A DNA stretch of 64,000 bases from Chrysophaeum taylorii (lineage: Eukaryota; Sar; Pelagophyceae; Pelagomonadales; Pelagomonadaceae). The notes beneath the pieces are model-generated. The model did not search any database. It saw nothing but the letters and a program-made list of their open reading frames with translations, and was not told the DNA's origin. Both the position numbers and the translations under genes were made by a program. The stretch lies in contig JAQMWT010000017.1 of NCBI GenBank assembly GCA_029834535.1, forward strand, positions 1 to 64,000, in the 5' to 3' direction. This document shows, one piece after another, positions 1 to 10,228 of the stretch (within the stretch, counting starts at the first letter, position 1; the number at the start of each line of letters is the position of its first letter).

Positions 1-482
1 ATTTAAGCCTAAGTCCCATTAGTGCTCGAGACAGGGATTAAAACGCCGGGCTTGACAAACCGGAAGAACCAAGTAACATGACAGTATGGTGGCGGAGATT
101 GGCTCTTGTGCAGAAACACTGCGTGATAGTATTCGTGTTACGGCTGCGGAAACGCTGGCTTGACCAAAAACAAAAAAAAAATAACTTGTTCTGTTTTTCC
201 GAAGATTGAAGAACCAAAGGGCGAATCCACGGCGATCTGTAGAAAAAACTCTTTTGGGGTAGTATGTTTAGTTGTAGTATTCCCAGTAGATCCCTGTTTT
301 CGTGATCGCTTGAGCGGAAATGCGAGGAACGAAGTTCGAGTTGCTTGTCGCGAGCGATGTTGTAGGCGAGACAAGGGAGAGCGGGTAAATTACTGCCATG
401 TCGTTATGGAATACGTACATCTTTGTCTATGCGGCTCGTGACAGCGCTGAGCTTTGGCTCAGCTCGATCATGAACACAGTGT
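1..482. other. No gene recognised
   Basis: Only short open frames of fewer than 95 codons are present, on both strands, and none matches a family I know. It may be the decayed downstream part of the minus-strand copia-like fossil next to it, but nothing in the sequence proves this. Confidence 0.4.
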
Positions 483-878
483 TCAGTTTCGTTGGTTCCA
501 CTCGAGCATGCTCAGGATAGCGACATGTCGGTCGTGCACTGGCTGAAGACATAAAGCGAAGTCGATCTTAACATAGCCAACTGGTGGATGATCTGGTAGG
601 GGAACAACAATGTTACGTGATAACATCATGTGTGAGGCACGTTGTTGTCCAGTGGCTGTTTGAATAGCAATCGGCGCGTATTTGGAGTCCAGTGGAATAA
701 TATGATTTGGTATTGCAAAATCGTAAGTGGACATCAATGAGATGGTAGCACAAGAGTCAAAATATAGAAAGGAACAATGTGGAGGGACACTGTTTACCTT
801 CATGTAGTTGGTGAGGAAGGCGTTTTCCGAATGTGGGCAAGTAGTGGAGAGGCTGGCTGTGAAGAAGTTCTCCAGCAA
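483..878 (-). pseudogene. Copia-like protease region (fossil part)
   Basis: A 131-codon open piece containing the FDSCAT protease-like signature followed by hydrophobic strands, consistent with the retropepsin fold of copia polyproteins. It belongs to the minus-strand fossil and lies just downstream of the LINE insertion. Confidence 0.45.
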
Positions 879-888
879 TAACAGATGA

Positions 889-1170
889 CTAACTAACTAA
901 CTTCGGACATCCCCCGGGCATGGGAGCCAGGCTGGGCCGGTAGTAGCCGGTCCAGGATCACAGAGCAAAAAATCACACAGTTGGGGTAGAAGCTTGGGAT
1001 GAAAGTGCATGGATGGCGGACCGCCACTGCGCGCGGTCTTGTGCGAGGTCGTGCCACGAGTTGAAGGGGATGTCGCATTTCCGGAGTGCCTTGGCGAGCG
1101 ACCTCCCGTACGTCATCTGCGGAGCCCCCGGTGGGCGCTTGGAGCGGACCCAAGACGAGAGCATCTTGCT
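889..1170 (-). mobile_element. LINE (non-LTR retrotransposon) 3' end, 5'-truncated, with TSD
   Basis: The minus strand encodes the C-terminus of a LINE ORF2: a WHDLAQDRAQWRSAI motif like the A-x-DR-x-x-WR ending common in non-LTR elements. A short 3' UTR follows and ends in tandem TTAG units. It is flanked by a perfect 10-bp target-site duplication, TAACAGATGA, at 879-888 and 1,171-1,180 (plus-strand reading). The insertion therefore lies inside the older copia-like fossil. The length (282 bp) is that of a severely 5'-truncated copy. Its 3' tail is shared with the SINE-like units at 8.6, 17.7, 27.1 and 35.7 kb. Confidence 0.8.
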
Positions 1171-1586
1171 TAACAGATGAGTTGGAATAATAATCGGTTG
1201 AACAGGTGGTGATGGTTCGTCAGCCTCATCAGCCAAGCCGTGCTTTTCATCAAATGACGATAGCGAAGTATGATCGGCATCCCTTTAGGTTTCGGCTTGT
1301 GGTGGTTGGTTGAGGGCAGATTGGGCCTGTGAAGATAGCGAGGACAGTAACACTGGTGATAAAGCCGAGATGGCGGAAGCAGTAAAGAAGTTAGGCACAA
1401 TATTGGAGGGATTACCCTGTGTGTTGGAGGCATTCTTGGTGTCTGTAGTAGGAGGAGTTGCCTTTGGGGTGGGCGCAGTAGCAACAGTATGATGTTGTGG
1501 CTCCACGTAGTTTAACGACTTTTCGGTCGAGGATAGATGAACGTCTACATCATAAATGATGTCTTCTGCAAACATGTGTTGTTCGT

Positions 1587-2492
1587 TTAGACGAAGTAAG
1601 TTACTGTCGTCCTCGGTATATGTCGTTGACAGAATGTCAGCTGATTGCAATAGAGTCTCAAATAACTTCTTGATATTCTGTTGTAGCTGAGCCATGGTAT
1701 CATTTCTTTCACATGCTTCGTAAGTTCGCTACACTGCTCTCGCAGGGTGTTCAAGGTGTGATTTGTTCGATCTAACAATTTCATGTTAGACCGAGAGGAC
1801 CTGTCAAAAGTGCGGGGGTAAATTGGGCGATCATGGGACTGTCCTGTAGTTTTCTTGGTGACATAAGAATCACCAGAACGGTAGTATGATAAATCGCTGC
1901 GAGAGAAAGGCTGGCGAGCATCATTAGAGTTACGCAAGCGTCTAGCATTGAATGTGGAAGATGTACCAGGTTGAGACGCAGTGATGAAGGCGAGTGTGTT
2001 AGCAGTTTGAGTCAGACTTTTGTCTGCTAAATCCAGCGTGTTTGTAAGTAGTAACTTTGGCTTTGGTTGAGATGATAAACCTTCGACATAGGGTTGCCGA
2101 GAAACAGGGCGTTCTAAGCTTCTTTTGTTCGACCCATTTGATACTACATTATATAAGTCTAATGCGTATTCTAAAATGTAGCTAGGGTTGGTAGGGTGAC
2201 ACAATCGTTCAGCTTCTGGCACAGGCCGAGATGAAGATCGGGTTTCATACATATAACACCAATCTACCCAACCACGATCGTAACGATTGTTGCTGGTATT
2301 ATCGGCATAATGCCGATGTATCTCTTCATAAATGTTTATACAAAGAGTACCAAAGTCGAATTGAAGGTCAGTCTCTTCCTGGTTAAGTTGGTAAGAGATT
2401 TGCCTAAATGCTAGGACAGCTTCGATAAATACATGGACACGCCAGTTAGGATTATAAACAACAGAGTTAAACTGCTGTTTCAAATAGGACAC
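1587..2492 (-). pseudogene. Copia-like gag region, downstream piece (fossil part)
   Basis: A 301-codon open piece, acidic then basic and Ser/Arg-rich, without a recognisable zinc knuckle. It lies between the Helitron insertion and the protease-like segment, as the second half of a capsid/nucleocapsid region would. Assignment is by position. Confidence 0.4.
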
Positions 2493-3463
2493 ACAAGTGC
2501 AGGCCAGTTAGTTCACCTAGTCCCAATCTCTAACCCCAGTAAGTTCACCTGTTCCCGTTAAGTTCACCTAGTCCCAATCTCCAACCTCAGTAAATTCGGC
2601 GTACACCCACTCGTGCTCACATCCACTCACCCCACTTTCATTTGAACTCGTCGCTCTCACCCCCGCCAATCTAAGCTGCTTTGATCCGCACACGCCGCTA
2701 ACCTTTGAGTTTACTCTAAAAACCCCAGTAAGTTCACTTGGTCCCAGTAAGTTCGCCTGGTCACTAAAGTTCACCTAGTCCCAATCTCTAACCTCCGTAA
2801 GTTCACCTGGTTCCAGTAAGTTCACCTACAGTGCGCGTGTAGACGCCGGGAGGGGGCTTATCGGTATTGCGCAGCACGTGTGGGGTAGGGTGGAGTCGTC
2901 TACCCAGAAGAGGATATCCTCGGGGTTGCCGATCGACAGAGAGCCACGTAGAGCTGGATGTGGCAGAAGACGGGCTTGGGCAAGAGGACGCCGACCTCGC
3001 GGGGCGTCTGGCCCTGGCTCTTGTTGATCGTTGGCGTAGGCGGTCCTTGTGGGATACAGGTTGGAGGAGCCTCGGTGACAATGACACGATCGATCATGTA
3101 TCTGGTACCGTTGCAGTGGCCGTGCGACGGGTCGAGGTTGCGAAGACCTTAAGCTCGCGCTCAAAGTCAGCATGCCGTTGGTTGTCGGGGAGTTGAAAAC
3201 TCTACTGTAAAGAGCGAGGCGTCGTCTTCCGACCCAGCCTAGTCAGCCGAAAAAACTAAGACGCCTCGTCTCCGGGAAAGGCCGCGGTCATGCGCGCGTT
3301 GTCAGCATCGACAACATCGTTTCGACGGGGCGTGAGAATGGCGCGCTGAAAGAGCCGCCGCGGGTCGTGGAAATAGTCTGCGAGGTCGCCGTATACGGCT
3401 TCGAGGATCAATGGCTGGCTCGCGGGCCTACCTGATCCTTACCCTGAGTCGGGGACGCACCCC

Positions 3464-3486
3464 CCTCTTAGCAGTCGACATTTAAA
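3464..3486 (-). promoter_or_regulatory. Repeated TTTAAA / CTGCTAAGAGG motif (1)
   Basis: On the minus strand TTTAAA is followed at once by TGTCGACTGCTAAGAGG. The same block recurs at 3,853-3,875, 6,609-6,630, 21,678-21,700 and 53,306-53,328, in two unrelated transposon families. It looks like a TATA-like box plus a conserved start region, but this is inferred. Confidence 0.35.
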
Positions 3487-3852
3487 GACAAACAAACAAA
3501 CTTCACAGAGGCAAAGGCGGCCCAAACTCGCCGCATCTACCGTGAGTGTGGGATCGCCAACGCATTAGGCCGGGCTCGCTGTGCCCTCACCGCCCTCACC
3601 CATGTCGCCGCCTCGGGGAACCCCACCCAGGCCGCCCGATCCCAGCAGGACGTCACCCTTCGTCGCACATATGTCCGGCGGCAGCATGCGTACGACCTAC
3701 GGCGGGGCCCGTCCTCTCTTCGCCTGCCCCACGACTCGGCGATGACCCCGACTAGGTCCCGCGTACTTATCTCCGCCCGTCAGGCACATCCCTCCTACCC
3801 CACAAACCCACCCACATCCTTCATGCCCCCACACCCCCCTCTTAGCAGTCGA

Positions 3853-3875
3853 CCTCTTAGCAGTCGACATTTAAA
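3853..3875 (-). promoter_or_regulatory. Repeated TTTAAA / CTGCTAAGAGG motif (2)
   Basis: Second copy of the motif inside Helitron A, close to its 5' end. A partial third copy lies directly beside it at 3,839-3,853, making a short local duplication. Confidence 0.35.
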
Positions 3876-4282
3876 GACAAACAAACAAACAGACAAACAT
3901 CTGTCGATTAGTAGTAAGGATCAGTAGTCGCAACAGACTCGTAGTGACTAAAGGCGATGAGCATAATGGCTCGAGCCTTGTTGGGTAAATAACTTTTGTT
4001 ATATACCTCATTGATTGTGGGCCAGGCCGCAAGTGCTGGTTTTCCAACACTTTCGAGATTGAAGTAAGCATGCAAGAATGTAGCATACGTGTTCTGATAA
4101 GCGTGCCAGTCAGCAGCAGTTAACGAAAACATAGTAACAGGGGCACGAACACGGGTGTCGAAAGCTAGTGCTTTCGGGTGCGCGCGTTTTAAGATTCGTT
4201 CCTCTTCTAAGAAACGGGCATTGAGTTCAGGACGTAATGCCTTGACTTCATAGTCGTAACAGACAGTAGCTAGCTGAGCTAC

Positions 4283-4699
4283 TTATGCATCAGGTAAGTT
4301 GGGGAAAGCTTCGTTGGTGAAATGCCATTCCTGATCCTCAGGGGACAATTCATCAACAGCTAAACGGAGATCAGCAGCCCTATCGGTCTTCCATTCCAGG
4401 AAAACGCGATCGAGAATTTGATTCCGGAGGATCACGTAGTCCTTGCATGACCGAGTATATGCTTCGTACGAGTCGTACTCGAGGAAGGCATCGGCATGAC
4501 TGGACCGTAACAATTGCTTAATATGCTTGATTTGCAAGGATACCTTGCGAGTCTGAAGCTGAAATCGATTTCCATCGTTAAGAAACTCAACTACAGGAGC
4601 TTCGAGCTTCAATATATCCGCACCTGTGATCGCCTTGGGTGCGTCTCGTGCTGCGTGTTCTGCCATAGCAGTTGACGGGGAACCTGTGGGTTCAGTCAC
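4283..4699 (-). pseudogene. Copia-like gag start (fossil part)
   Basis: A 138-codon open piece with an ATG start, helical and charged (many D/E, K/R and L). It sits just inside the presumed 5' LTR, as a copia gag N-terminus would. No catalytic motif is expected here. The call rests on position and composition. Confidence 0.4.
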
Positions 4700-4904
4700 G
4701 CAGTTGACACTGTCTAGACATTATAAAGGGGTCTGTCTATCGGTGTCTATGTACACTCATCGTTTTCGATAGAAAGATGTCTATTTGACGACTGTGCGAG
4801 CTGTGAGTCCAGAGTAGTGTCGCTAAGCGTAGTCACTCAGGCAGCTGGTTAGTTTTGGTGCTCTCAAGGAGCTTGTTAAGTGCATTGCCATGGAATGTAC
4901 GAGT

Positions 4905-5505
4905 GGACGTACCCAAAATATTCCACAGCATGTGTGCAAGAGTACAGGTTAGCCAACTTACACACACATCAACATTGACATGACAATACGATACTATGAA
5001 CAGGTGCACACAAGGTTACACGACCACGTGTGCAAAATATGTTATATACAGCCCAATGGTAATGGCGTTATATTGACAAGCGTGTTTACGTGGCGAGGCT
5101 GAACCAACGCGGTAACTGTCCAAAACCCATAGGTTACGTGCGCGTTTTAACACATGGTTTATCGGGGACCCGCCTGGGCCCATAACCTGCAGAGCATTTA
5201 GCAAGCTGTGGTAAGTCACCTGGGAAACCATCCCGTCTCATCATGAACGTCTGGAAGTATTTAATTCGGGGAATGAAAAGGTATGTTCCCTATATCCTCA
5301 GAACACGACAGGCGGCATCTAGAACTACACGAGAAAGGTAAAGTGTATAGTGCTACATACCTCGGGGCGCGCTAGACCATGATGATGAGCTTGAGCACAA
5401 ATCAGAGGACTATTTGATTGTGTACAAAGGAAGAAGAAGGGTAAGGAAGAGATCACGTTCTCGACGGACGGAGAAGGGTAAGAGGCAGCAGGTTTCTCTG
5501 CAGGG
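4905..5505. repeat. ~600-bp direct repeat X, copy 1 (possible LTR)
   Basis: This stretch aligns along its whole length, at very roughly 70-75% identity by eye, with 6,958-7,545. Shared blocks include ACCCAAAATATTCC, GGGCCCATAACCTGCAGAG and TTCTCGACGGACGGA. The two copies are direct repeats on either side of a truncated hAT. It may be the 5' LTR of the minus-strand copia fossil. However, the second copy has the same orientation, next to plus-strand pol pieces, so they are not a simple LTR pair. Confidence 0.5.
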
Positions 5506-5541
5506 GGAATACGATGGATTGGTCTCAACTGCTCGGGACAT

Positions 5542-6331
5542 TTGCATAAAAGAACCGGAGAGGCGCTGCACGCAGTTCGCCCCACCGAAGGCTGTCGGCA
5601 ACCTAATGATGCTGAGCCCTTCGATCAATATTGTAAAAGTGCTCCCTGTTGCGCAGGCTACTTTAGTCAAGAGACTGGATTCGACAGTACATGGAGAGAG
5701 GCAGCGCGCGCGTTGGACTTGATGCAACCGGAGCCAACGCTGCCATCCCCAATGAAGCGACGCAAAACGAGTCATAGTGATGACAACGACGACGACGACG
5801 ACGATCTGCTAGATTTCGGTGACGACAGCGACAACTCGAAGGCCGCAACTGCTCCGCAAGCCCACAACGCAGATGCAGAAATGGCGAAGTTCCTCTCTAT
5901 GCCCAGGACAGAATGGTCACGTTTCGTCAGAAGAAGATGGCATTCGAGGCAAGCGAGTGGACCTGCTTCAAATGTACGCCGATCCCAAGATCCGGGCAGA
6001 TTACCCGACTGCGACGCTCGTGTTCGAAAGTAAAGGCAGCGCGACTCAAACTGAGGCGCACGAGGAACGTGTGTTCCGATTTGGCAAACTGATGAAAAGC
6101 GTGCTCCTTTCAAGTCTATCGCCGATAATTCTTGGTTCGTCTGTCGTCATTAAACACAACTACCCCTTCTGGAAGTACGTGCATGGCGACAGTGATTATG
6201 ACCGCCTGTGGGGAATCTACAAGAAGACGCCAAACACACTAGGCGATCATGATTTTCCAGGCGAAGAAACTGACGTCGATGATGATGATGACGGCGAAGA
6301 TGCGGAGGAAGAGAACGACAACGACTTCTGA
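5542..6331 (+). pseudogene. hAT transposase C-terminal half, broken
   Basis: Two overlapping frames (5,542-6,033 and 5,819-6,331) cover an acidic Asp-rich linker, then a block with an EERVFRFGKLM motif followed by LSPIILGSSVVIKHNYPFW. That order (S/E-ERVFS-like, then 'LSPxxx...xxxNxxFW') matches the hAT C-terminal dimerisation region, and the tail is very acidic. The reading frame changes between the two pieces, so this is not a working transposase. The equivalent region in the second copy is 21,977-22,598 on the minus strand. Confidence 0.6.
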
Positions 6332-6729
6332 CGACTGAGAGGCATCAAAACAACACGATATATATGACCGCCATGTTCTTCTCACATGCACCTGGTGCCG
6401 TGTCTCGGAACGTCGAAGACTCTAGGACATGCCGCAGCTTCTACCACCACCACCACGCTCCCTACTACCCCCTCCCCTTTACTCCTAACCCCCGCTCCCC
6501 TCGCTCTGCTCTCGCCTTGCTCAACGCTCTGGCTTTGATCTCCCCCCCGCTTCCTTCTTTGCCAGCCCCGCCTTATCCTTAGAGTTAACTCTGTAACCAA
6601 CCCCTCCCCTCTTAGCAGTCAACCTTTAAAAACCCCTCCCCTCCCCAAAACTGCCGCGCCCACAAACTGCGGCATGCGGCAGCGCAGTGGTACTACCAAA
6701 AAGTGAGTAAGACTTAGTGCAGAGGGCAG
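6332..6729 (+). other. hAT 3' noncoding region with C-rich tract
   Basis: Between the transposase stop and the subterminal array lie a pyrimidine-rich stretch (short runs of CCCC and CTCC) and one copy of the CTCTTAGCAGTC / TTTAAA motif. No gene is seen. Confidence 0.5.
6609..6630 (-). promoter_or_regulatory. Repeated TTTAAA / CTGCTAAGAGG motif (3)
   Basis: Same block as in the Helitrons, here inside the hAT 3' noncoding region and reading on the strand opposite to the transposase. Confidence 0.3.
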
Positions 6730-6935
6730 ACATTCGCGGTTGCGGACAGGCAGCGAACGCGAACTCGCCGCGAACGCGAACTCGCCGCAAACGCGAACCC
6801 GAGCGAACGCGAACTCGCCGCGAACGCGAACCAGTAGCGAACCCGAACTCGCGGCGAACGCGAACCGACTAATCGAACGCGAACCGGCAGCGAACGCGAA
6901 CCAGTAGCGAACTCGAACTCAAAACGAACGCGAAC
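6730..6935. repeat. Subterminal GCGAAC array of hAT copy 1
   Basis: Dense degenerate tandem units of GCGAAC, often as GCGAACTCGCCGCGAAC, directly inside the terminal inverted repeat. hAT transposases commonly bind subterminal repeats like these. Equivalent arrays lie at both ends of the intact copy at 21.4-23.4 kb. Confidence 0.8.
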
Positions 6936-6957
6936 CCTGGGTTCGTTGCTTCCTTTA

Positions 6958-7545
6958 CCCAAAATATTCCAAGCGCGCGTGCAACCAATACAGGACTTGT
7001 ACAGACCACACACACACTGACACTTTCACGACAATACGATGCTACAAACAAGCACACAGGGGGTACGCCGTCTTTAACGTGTGCGATGTAGCTATGTACA
7101 ACCCATTTTATAGCGTATACAAACAATTGTGTTGCATGGCGAGGCTAGATCGGCGCGGTAACGATCCAAAACCCAAAGGTAAACGTGCATGCAACACATG
7201 ATCCCTCAAGACCCCGCTGGGCCCATAACCTGCAGAGTATTCCGCTAGGCAGTGGTTAGATCACTGATAGACCATCCCGTCTCACCGCGTGAGTCTGGCA
7301 AGGTAGGTTTCAGGGAACTAAGGCAGTGGCCCCCCTAGCCTCGGTACACGACAGACGACACATAGCAACACATCAGTGTAACATGTAATTACTACGTAAA
7401 TGCGGGACGCGCTAGACCACGATGATGAGCCTGAGGCACAGATCATAGGACTAATTGACTGTGTAGAAAGGAAGGAGAAGGGTAAGGAGGAGATCGCGTT
7501 CTCGACGGACGGAATACGGGTAGGACTTAGCAGATTTCTCTGCAA
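6958..7545. repeat. ~600-bp direct repeat X, copy 2
   Basis: Begins exactly at the hAT right end with the 8-bp target site CCCAAAAT and aligns with 4,905-5,505. It contains the same GGGCCCATAACCTGCAGAG core. No long open frame. Confidence 0.5.
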
Positions 7546-7765
7546 TCTTGTATAACATTATGGGACGCTTGTTCCCTAACTCAATCACTTTACCTGTGTC
7601 TTTTCGTATTACCACGTTCGAAACTAACCAACCTTGACACAGGCTATTCCTATATAATCTTCAAGTTCTCCAATTATCTACATCACAGGTGGAAGACACA
7701 CAGGTGGTGACATCACCGTCGCCAACCCTTCCTCCAAGTATGACGCCCACATTAATTCTTTTGGT

Positions 7766-8317
7766 GTGACCTACACTCTGCAATCGCATGAGAGTGGAGG
7801 CGACAAAATGGCCATCCTCGAATCTGCAACTGGATTCATATGGCTTTGTCAAGCTTATCACCATGGTGGTGAACTGCGGGACACACCCTGCCTAATCCAA
7901 ACTCTGGTCTCGCGCAGTTCTCCTGTGCTTCAGGATTCACTTCTCTTCTACTCAAAAACCAACCATCTCGAGTTTGTCGACAGGTCCTTTGCTCTAAGTG
8001 ACATGCACTTGTCTCAAAGCAGGTATCTGGGCTTCATTACCTCTAGCGACAGGAAAATGGGCGCTAAAGTCCATTCCATTTATACACCCACTCCCACTAT
8101 CCGTGGATATGCAAATATGTTGGTGTTCGACCCAAGAGTTGGTCGTCTTCGACATTATTCGACACGAGAATTGGCACGCGCCAATAACTTCACCGCGCAC
8201 CAAATTAATTTTATTTTGTATATACCTCCTGATCTGTGTTGTGACATGACTGCTAATGCTATTCCAGCTGGCACCCTGTCATGTGTTGTATACCAATTTG
8301 TGTCCGATCGTTTATGA
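7766..8317 (+). pseudogene. Unassigned copia-like pol piece (fossil part)
   Basis: A 183-codon open piece. A stretch reading FVDRSFALSD-(4)-SQSRYLGFI resembles the 'DxSFAxx-x-LSxQxGFI' segment linking reverse transcriptase and RNase H in some copia elements. That would place it downstream of integrase in a normal element, whereas here it lies upstream. It may therefore come from a separate copy. Low certainty. Confidence 0.3.
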
Positions 8318-8627
8318 TTTGCGTAAATTAACGCTATCTCCATCTTTCGATCCCGATCATGCCCCACTAGCCAAAACATACAGGTCACCTTTCTTCACCA
8401 ACATCTTTACAACTGATCACTCACAACAATTTACTCAAAGTTTTCTTACAATGCAATATTTAAACACTAAAATCGTCGAGTGTTGTGAAAATCTGTCCTC
8501 TAATCCCGAACTTCCTTTGTTTGATGTCGACTCTGTCGCAGGTGTATTTATGTGCAACATCTCGTCTTTAGATGATACATCACCTTCCTCCTCTAAATCC
8601 AAACTCAAGCATAACTACCTAAACTAA

Positions 8628-9020
8628 CTAACTTCAGACCTCTCCCGAGCATGGAAGCCAGGCCGGACCGGCAGGAGCCGGTAGGGGATCTCAGAGCGAA
8701 ATCACGCAGTTGGGGCAGAGACGAGGGGCGAGGAGTGTTGATGGCGGACCGCCAGTGCACACGGTCTTGTGCGATGTCGCACAACAACGTCGCAGGCCGC
8801 GAACGTGCTGGTCCACAAACAATCGGCCTGTCTGTCGCGTTCTGCTTAACCGCGCGCACCCCATCCCAGCGCGGACTTTCCGGTTGCTAACCGGCCCGCC
8901 CGGGAGGCGAGCAGGCACCGTCTCACTCCGAGACGGCCGGGGCCGCCGCAGGGAGCAAGCGTGTTAGGCGCCGTCCTCCATCGCAACCACGTGGTTAGCG
9001 ATTGCAGTTTAGGAGCATAT
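8628..9020 (-). mobile_element. SINE-like unit with LINE-derived tail, copy 2
   Basis: Minus-strand element of about 390 bp. Its 3' part matches the LINE 3' end at 889-1,170, including the coding-like block for QDRVHWRSAI and the tail CTGAAGTTAGTTAG. Its 5' part (GATGGAGGACGGCGCC and neighbours) is shared with the units at 17.7, 27.1 and 35.7 kb. It splits the copia pol fossil. Target duplications are not clear here, so the limits are approximate. Confidence 0.6.
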
Positions 9021-9046
9021 TCCCCTAATAACTCCAAGGCAAGAAC

Positions 9047-9934
9047 ATGAGAAACATGCTTCCTACGACAGAAAGGTGCATTCTCCTGGTACACTCTCAG
9101 GTCAGATCAAACCCTGGTCATCATCCTTCTGACGTACCATATCTGATATTTTGTGTGGATTGCACTTTACACAAGAAGAAGTTCCCGCACTCCCATCACT
9201 TAAAGCACCAGCCTTCCTTCGAGAAAACATTTCAACCCGGCGAAGCATGGGCATGTGATGGTGGGTATGTTTCAGTACTCTCCGAGTGGGGTCACTTCCG
9301 CCATATCTTGGTCTTCAAGTGTCTTGTTTCAAAATTTGTGTTGGTTTATTTTTGTCGCACAACAAATGCTAGCGAATTTTGCAACGCTCTCGAGTTTGTT
9401 CGTATTTTTTGTTCCACTTATGTTCGTGTGCAATTAAAACAAACCTACTGTGGCTCCTTTAAACCCTATCTGTCCCAGTATGTCACCACTCCCTATCGTG
9501 TTGAGCATGGCATTAATATGTCTGCCTTCCCGCCTTACTTGCATGTGTTCAATCATGAAGTAGAAGCTGCTGTCGGTCACATAGCAACTGCTGCATTCAC
9601 TAGACTTAGGAACCTACTGAATGTGTCATACAAGGGTCACCTAATAACTGACCCTGCTCCACACTATCCGTGGGCTGTAATTCATGCTTTTCAGTCGTAT
9701 AACCTCCTTCCTAATGTCTCTCTTGAACGCACTTATAATAAAGTGTTAAGTCCCCAACAAATGTTGCTAGACCAGTGTAATGTTCCCCAACAAGACTACG
9801 TAAAACTGTTTGGCTCTGTTTGTTATTTGCATTTGGAACCTACAGAATTTCGCAAATACGAACCTCGCTGTCGTCCCTACATCTACTTATGTGGCGCTAA
9901 TGTCCTTAACCCCTCTTGTTACGCCTCATGTTAA
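9047..9934 (+). pseudogene. Copia-like integrase (fossil part)
   Basis: A 295-codon open piece. It follows the copia integrase plan: a 'PGEAWACDGGYV' start of the catalytic core, a conserved TTPYRVEHGIN block, the HVFNHEVEAAVGHI region, and a 'P-x-x-YVKLFGSVCYLHL' C-terminal segment equivalent to the 'HLRVFGC-AY' motif of copia integrases. A divergent copy of the same domain sits inside the gypsy element at about 29,745-30,235. Part of a dead element. Confidence 0.65.
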
Positions 9935-10228
9935 CCATTTAGCTGGCGTTGTTCTTAATCCCGAGACCGGCCAAGTCACGTCTCTTATAAACTTACTTTC
10001 CCCTATTAAACTTCTAAAGCCCCTCCCGATCACTTACAATCCCCACCACCTGAACCTTCTCCTGAGGTTCCCTTTTCTGTTCAAAGCACCCCCAGTGATG
10101 CGTTGCAGAGGGAGATTGCTGTGTCAACCGACACTGAACACGAGAGGGGGCCTACCACTACAACTTCACCAGCTCCAGCTCCTGCTGCCGCTTCTGCTGC
10201 TCCAGTCGAGACACCTACGACATATGAG

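Larger units (their letters stand above)
2494..3920 (-). mobile_element. Non-autonomous Helitron, copy A
   Basis: It shares both ends with copies at 10,229 and 53,257: a 5' end reading TCCTTACTACTAATCG and a 3' end reading GGCCTGCACTTG, followed by a host T in all three. There is no target-site duplication, as expected of rolling-circle transposons. The interior encodes the decayed C-terminus of a RepHel helicase: one frame reads NLDPSHGHCNGTRYMIDRV and another TINKSQGQT-(6)-LLPKPVFCH-x-QLY, the classic Pif1/Helitron helicase motifs. The Rep (HUH) part is absent. The 3' part is a run of near-repeats of 'GAACTTACTGG' and 'ACTAGGTGAA'. Copy A carries an extra ~350-bp block (about 3,487-3,838) bounded by repeated CCTCTTAGCAGTCGAC motifs. 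Confidence 0.75.
483..4900 (-). mobile_element. Ty1/copia-like LTR retroelement fossil, 5' half (gag and protease region)
   Basis: On the minus strand, open pieces run from a gag-like start near 4,699 down to a protease-like segment at 483-878. The gag-like pieces are helical and charged, as in copia capsid genes. The last piece holds a DS-x-AT signature in a hydrophobic setting (LYFDSCATISLMS), typical of copia aspartic proteases. The copy is broken: it has several breaks and two clean nested insertions, a LINE 3' end (889-1,170) and a Helitron (2,494-3,920). No integrase or reverse transcriptase is present on this strand. A ~600-bp repeat directly to the right (4,905-5,505) may be its 5' LTR. 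The family call rests on order and the protease signature, so it is moderate. Confidence 0.55.
5506..6957 (+). mobile_element. hAT transposon, truncated at the 5' end, copy 1
   Basis: Homologous to the hAT at 21,354-23,383 (which lies in the opposite orientation), from the middle of the transposase to the 3' terminus. The right end matches the other copy's terminal inverted repeat, GTTCGTTGCTTCCTTTA, ending at 6,957. The left inverted repeat and first part of the gene are missing, replaced directly by repeat X. The 8 bp after the right end (CCCAAAAT) are the site in repeat X where it originally inserted; repeat X copy 1 shows the same site uninterrupted near 4,913. The copy is dead. Confidence 0.75.

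Noticed and set aside
6714-7013. Minus-strand RVRVRFEFEF-type frame
   Set aside because: Translation of the GCGAAC hexamer array; no real protein.
4905-7545. Repeats X as a simple LTR pair around a short element
   Set aside because: The sequence between them is a hAT whose right end marks its own target site in X; no retroelement parts lie between.
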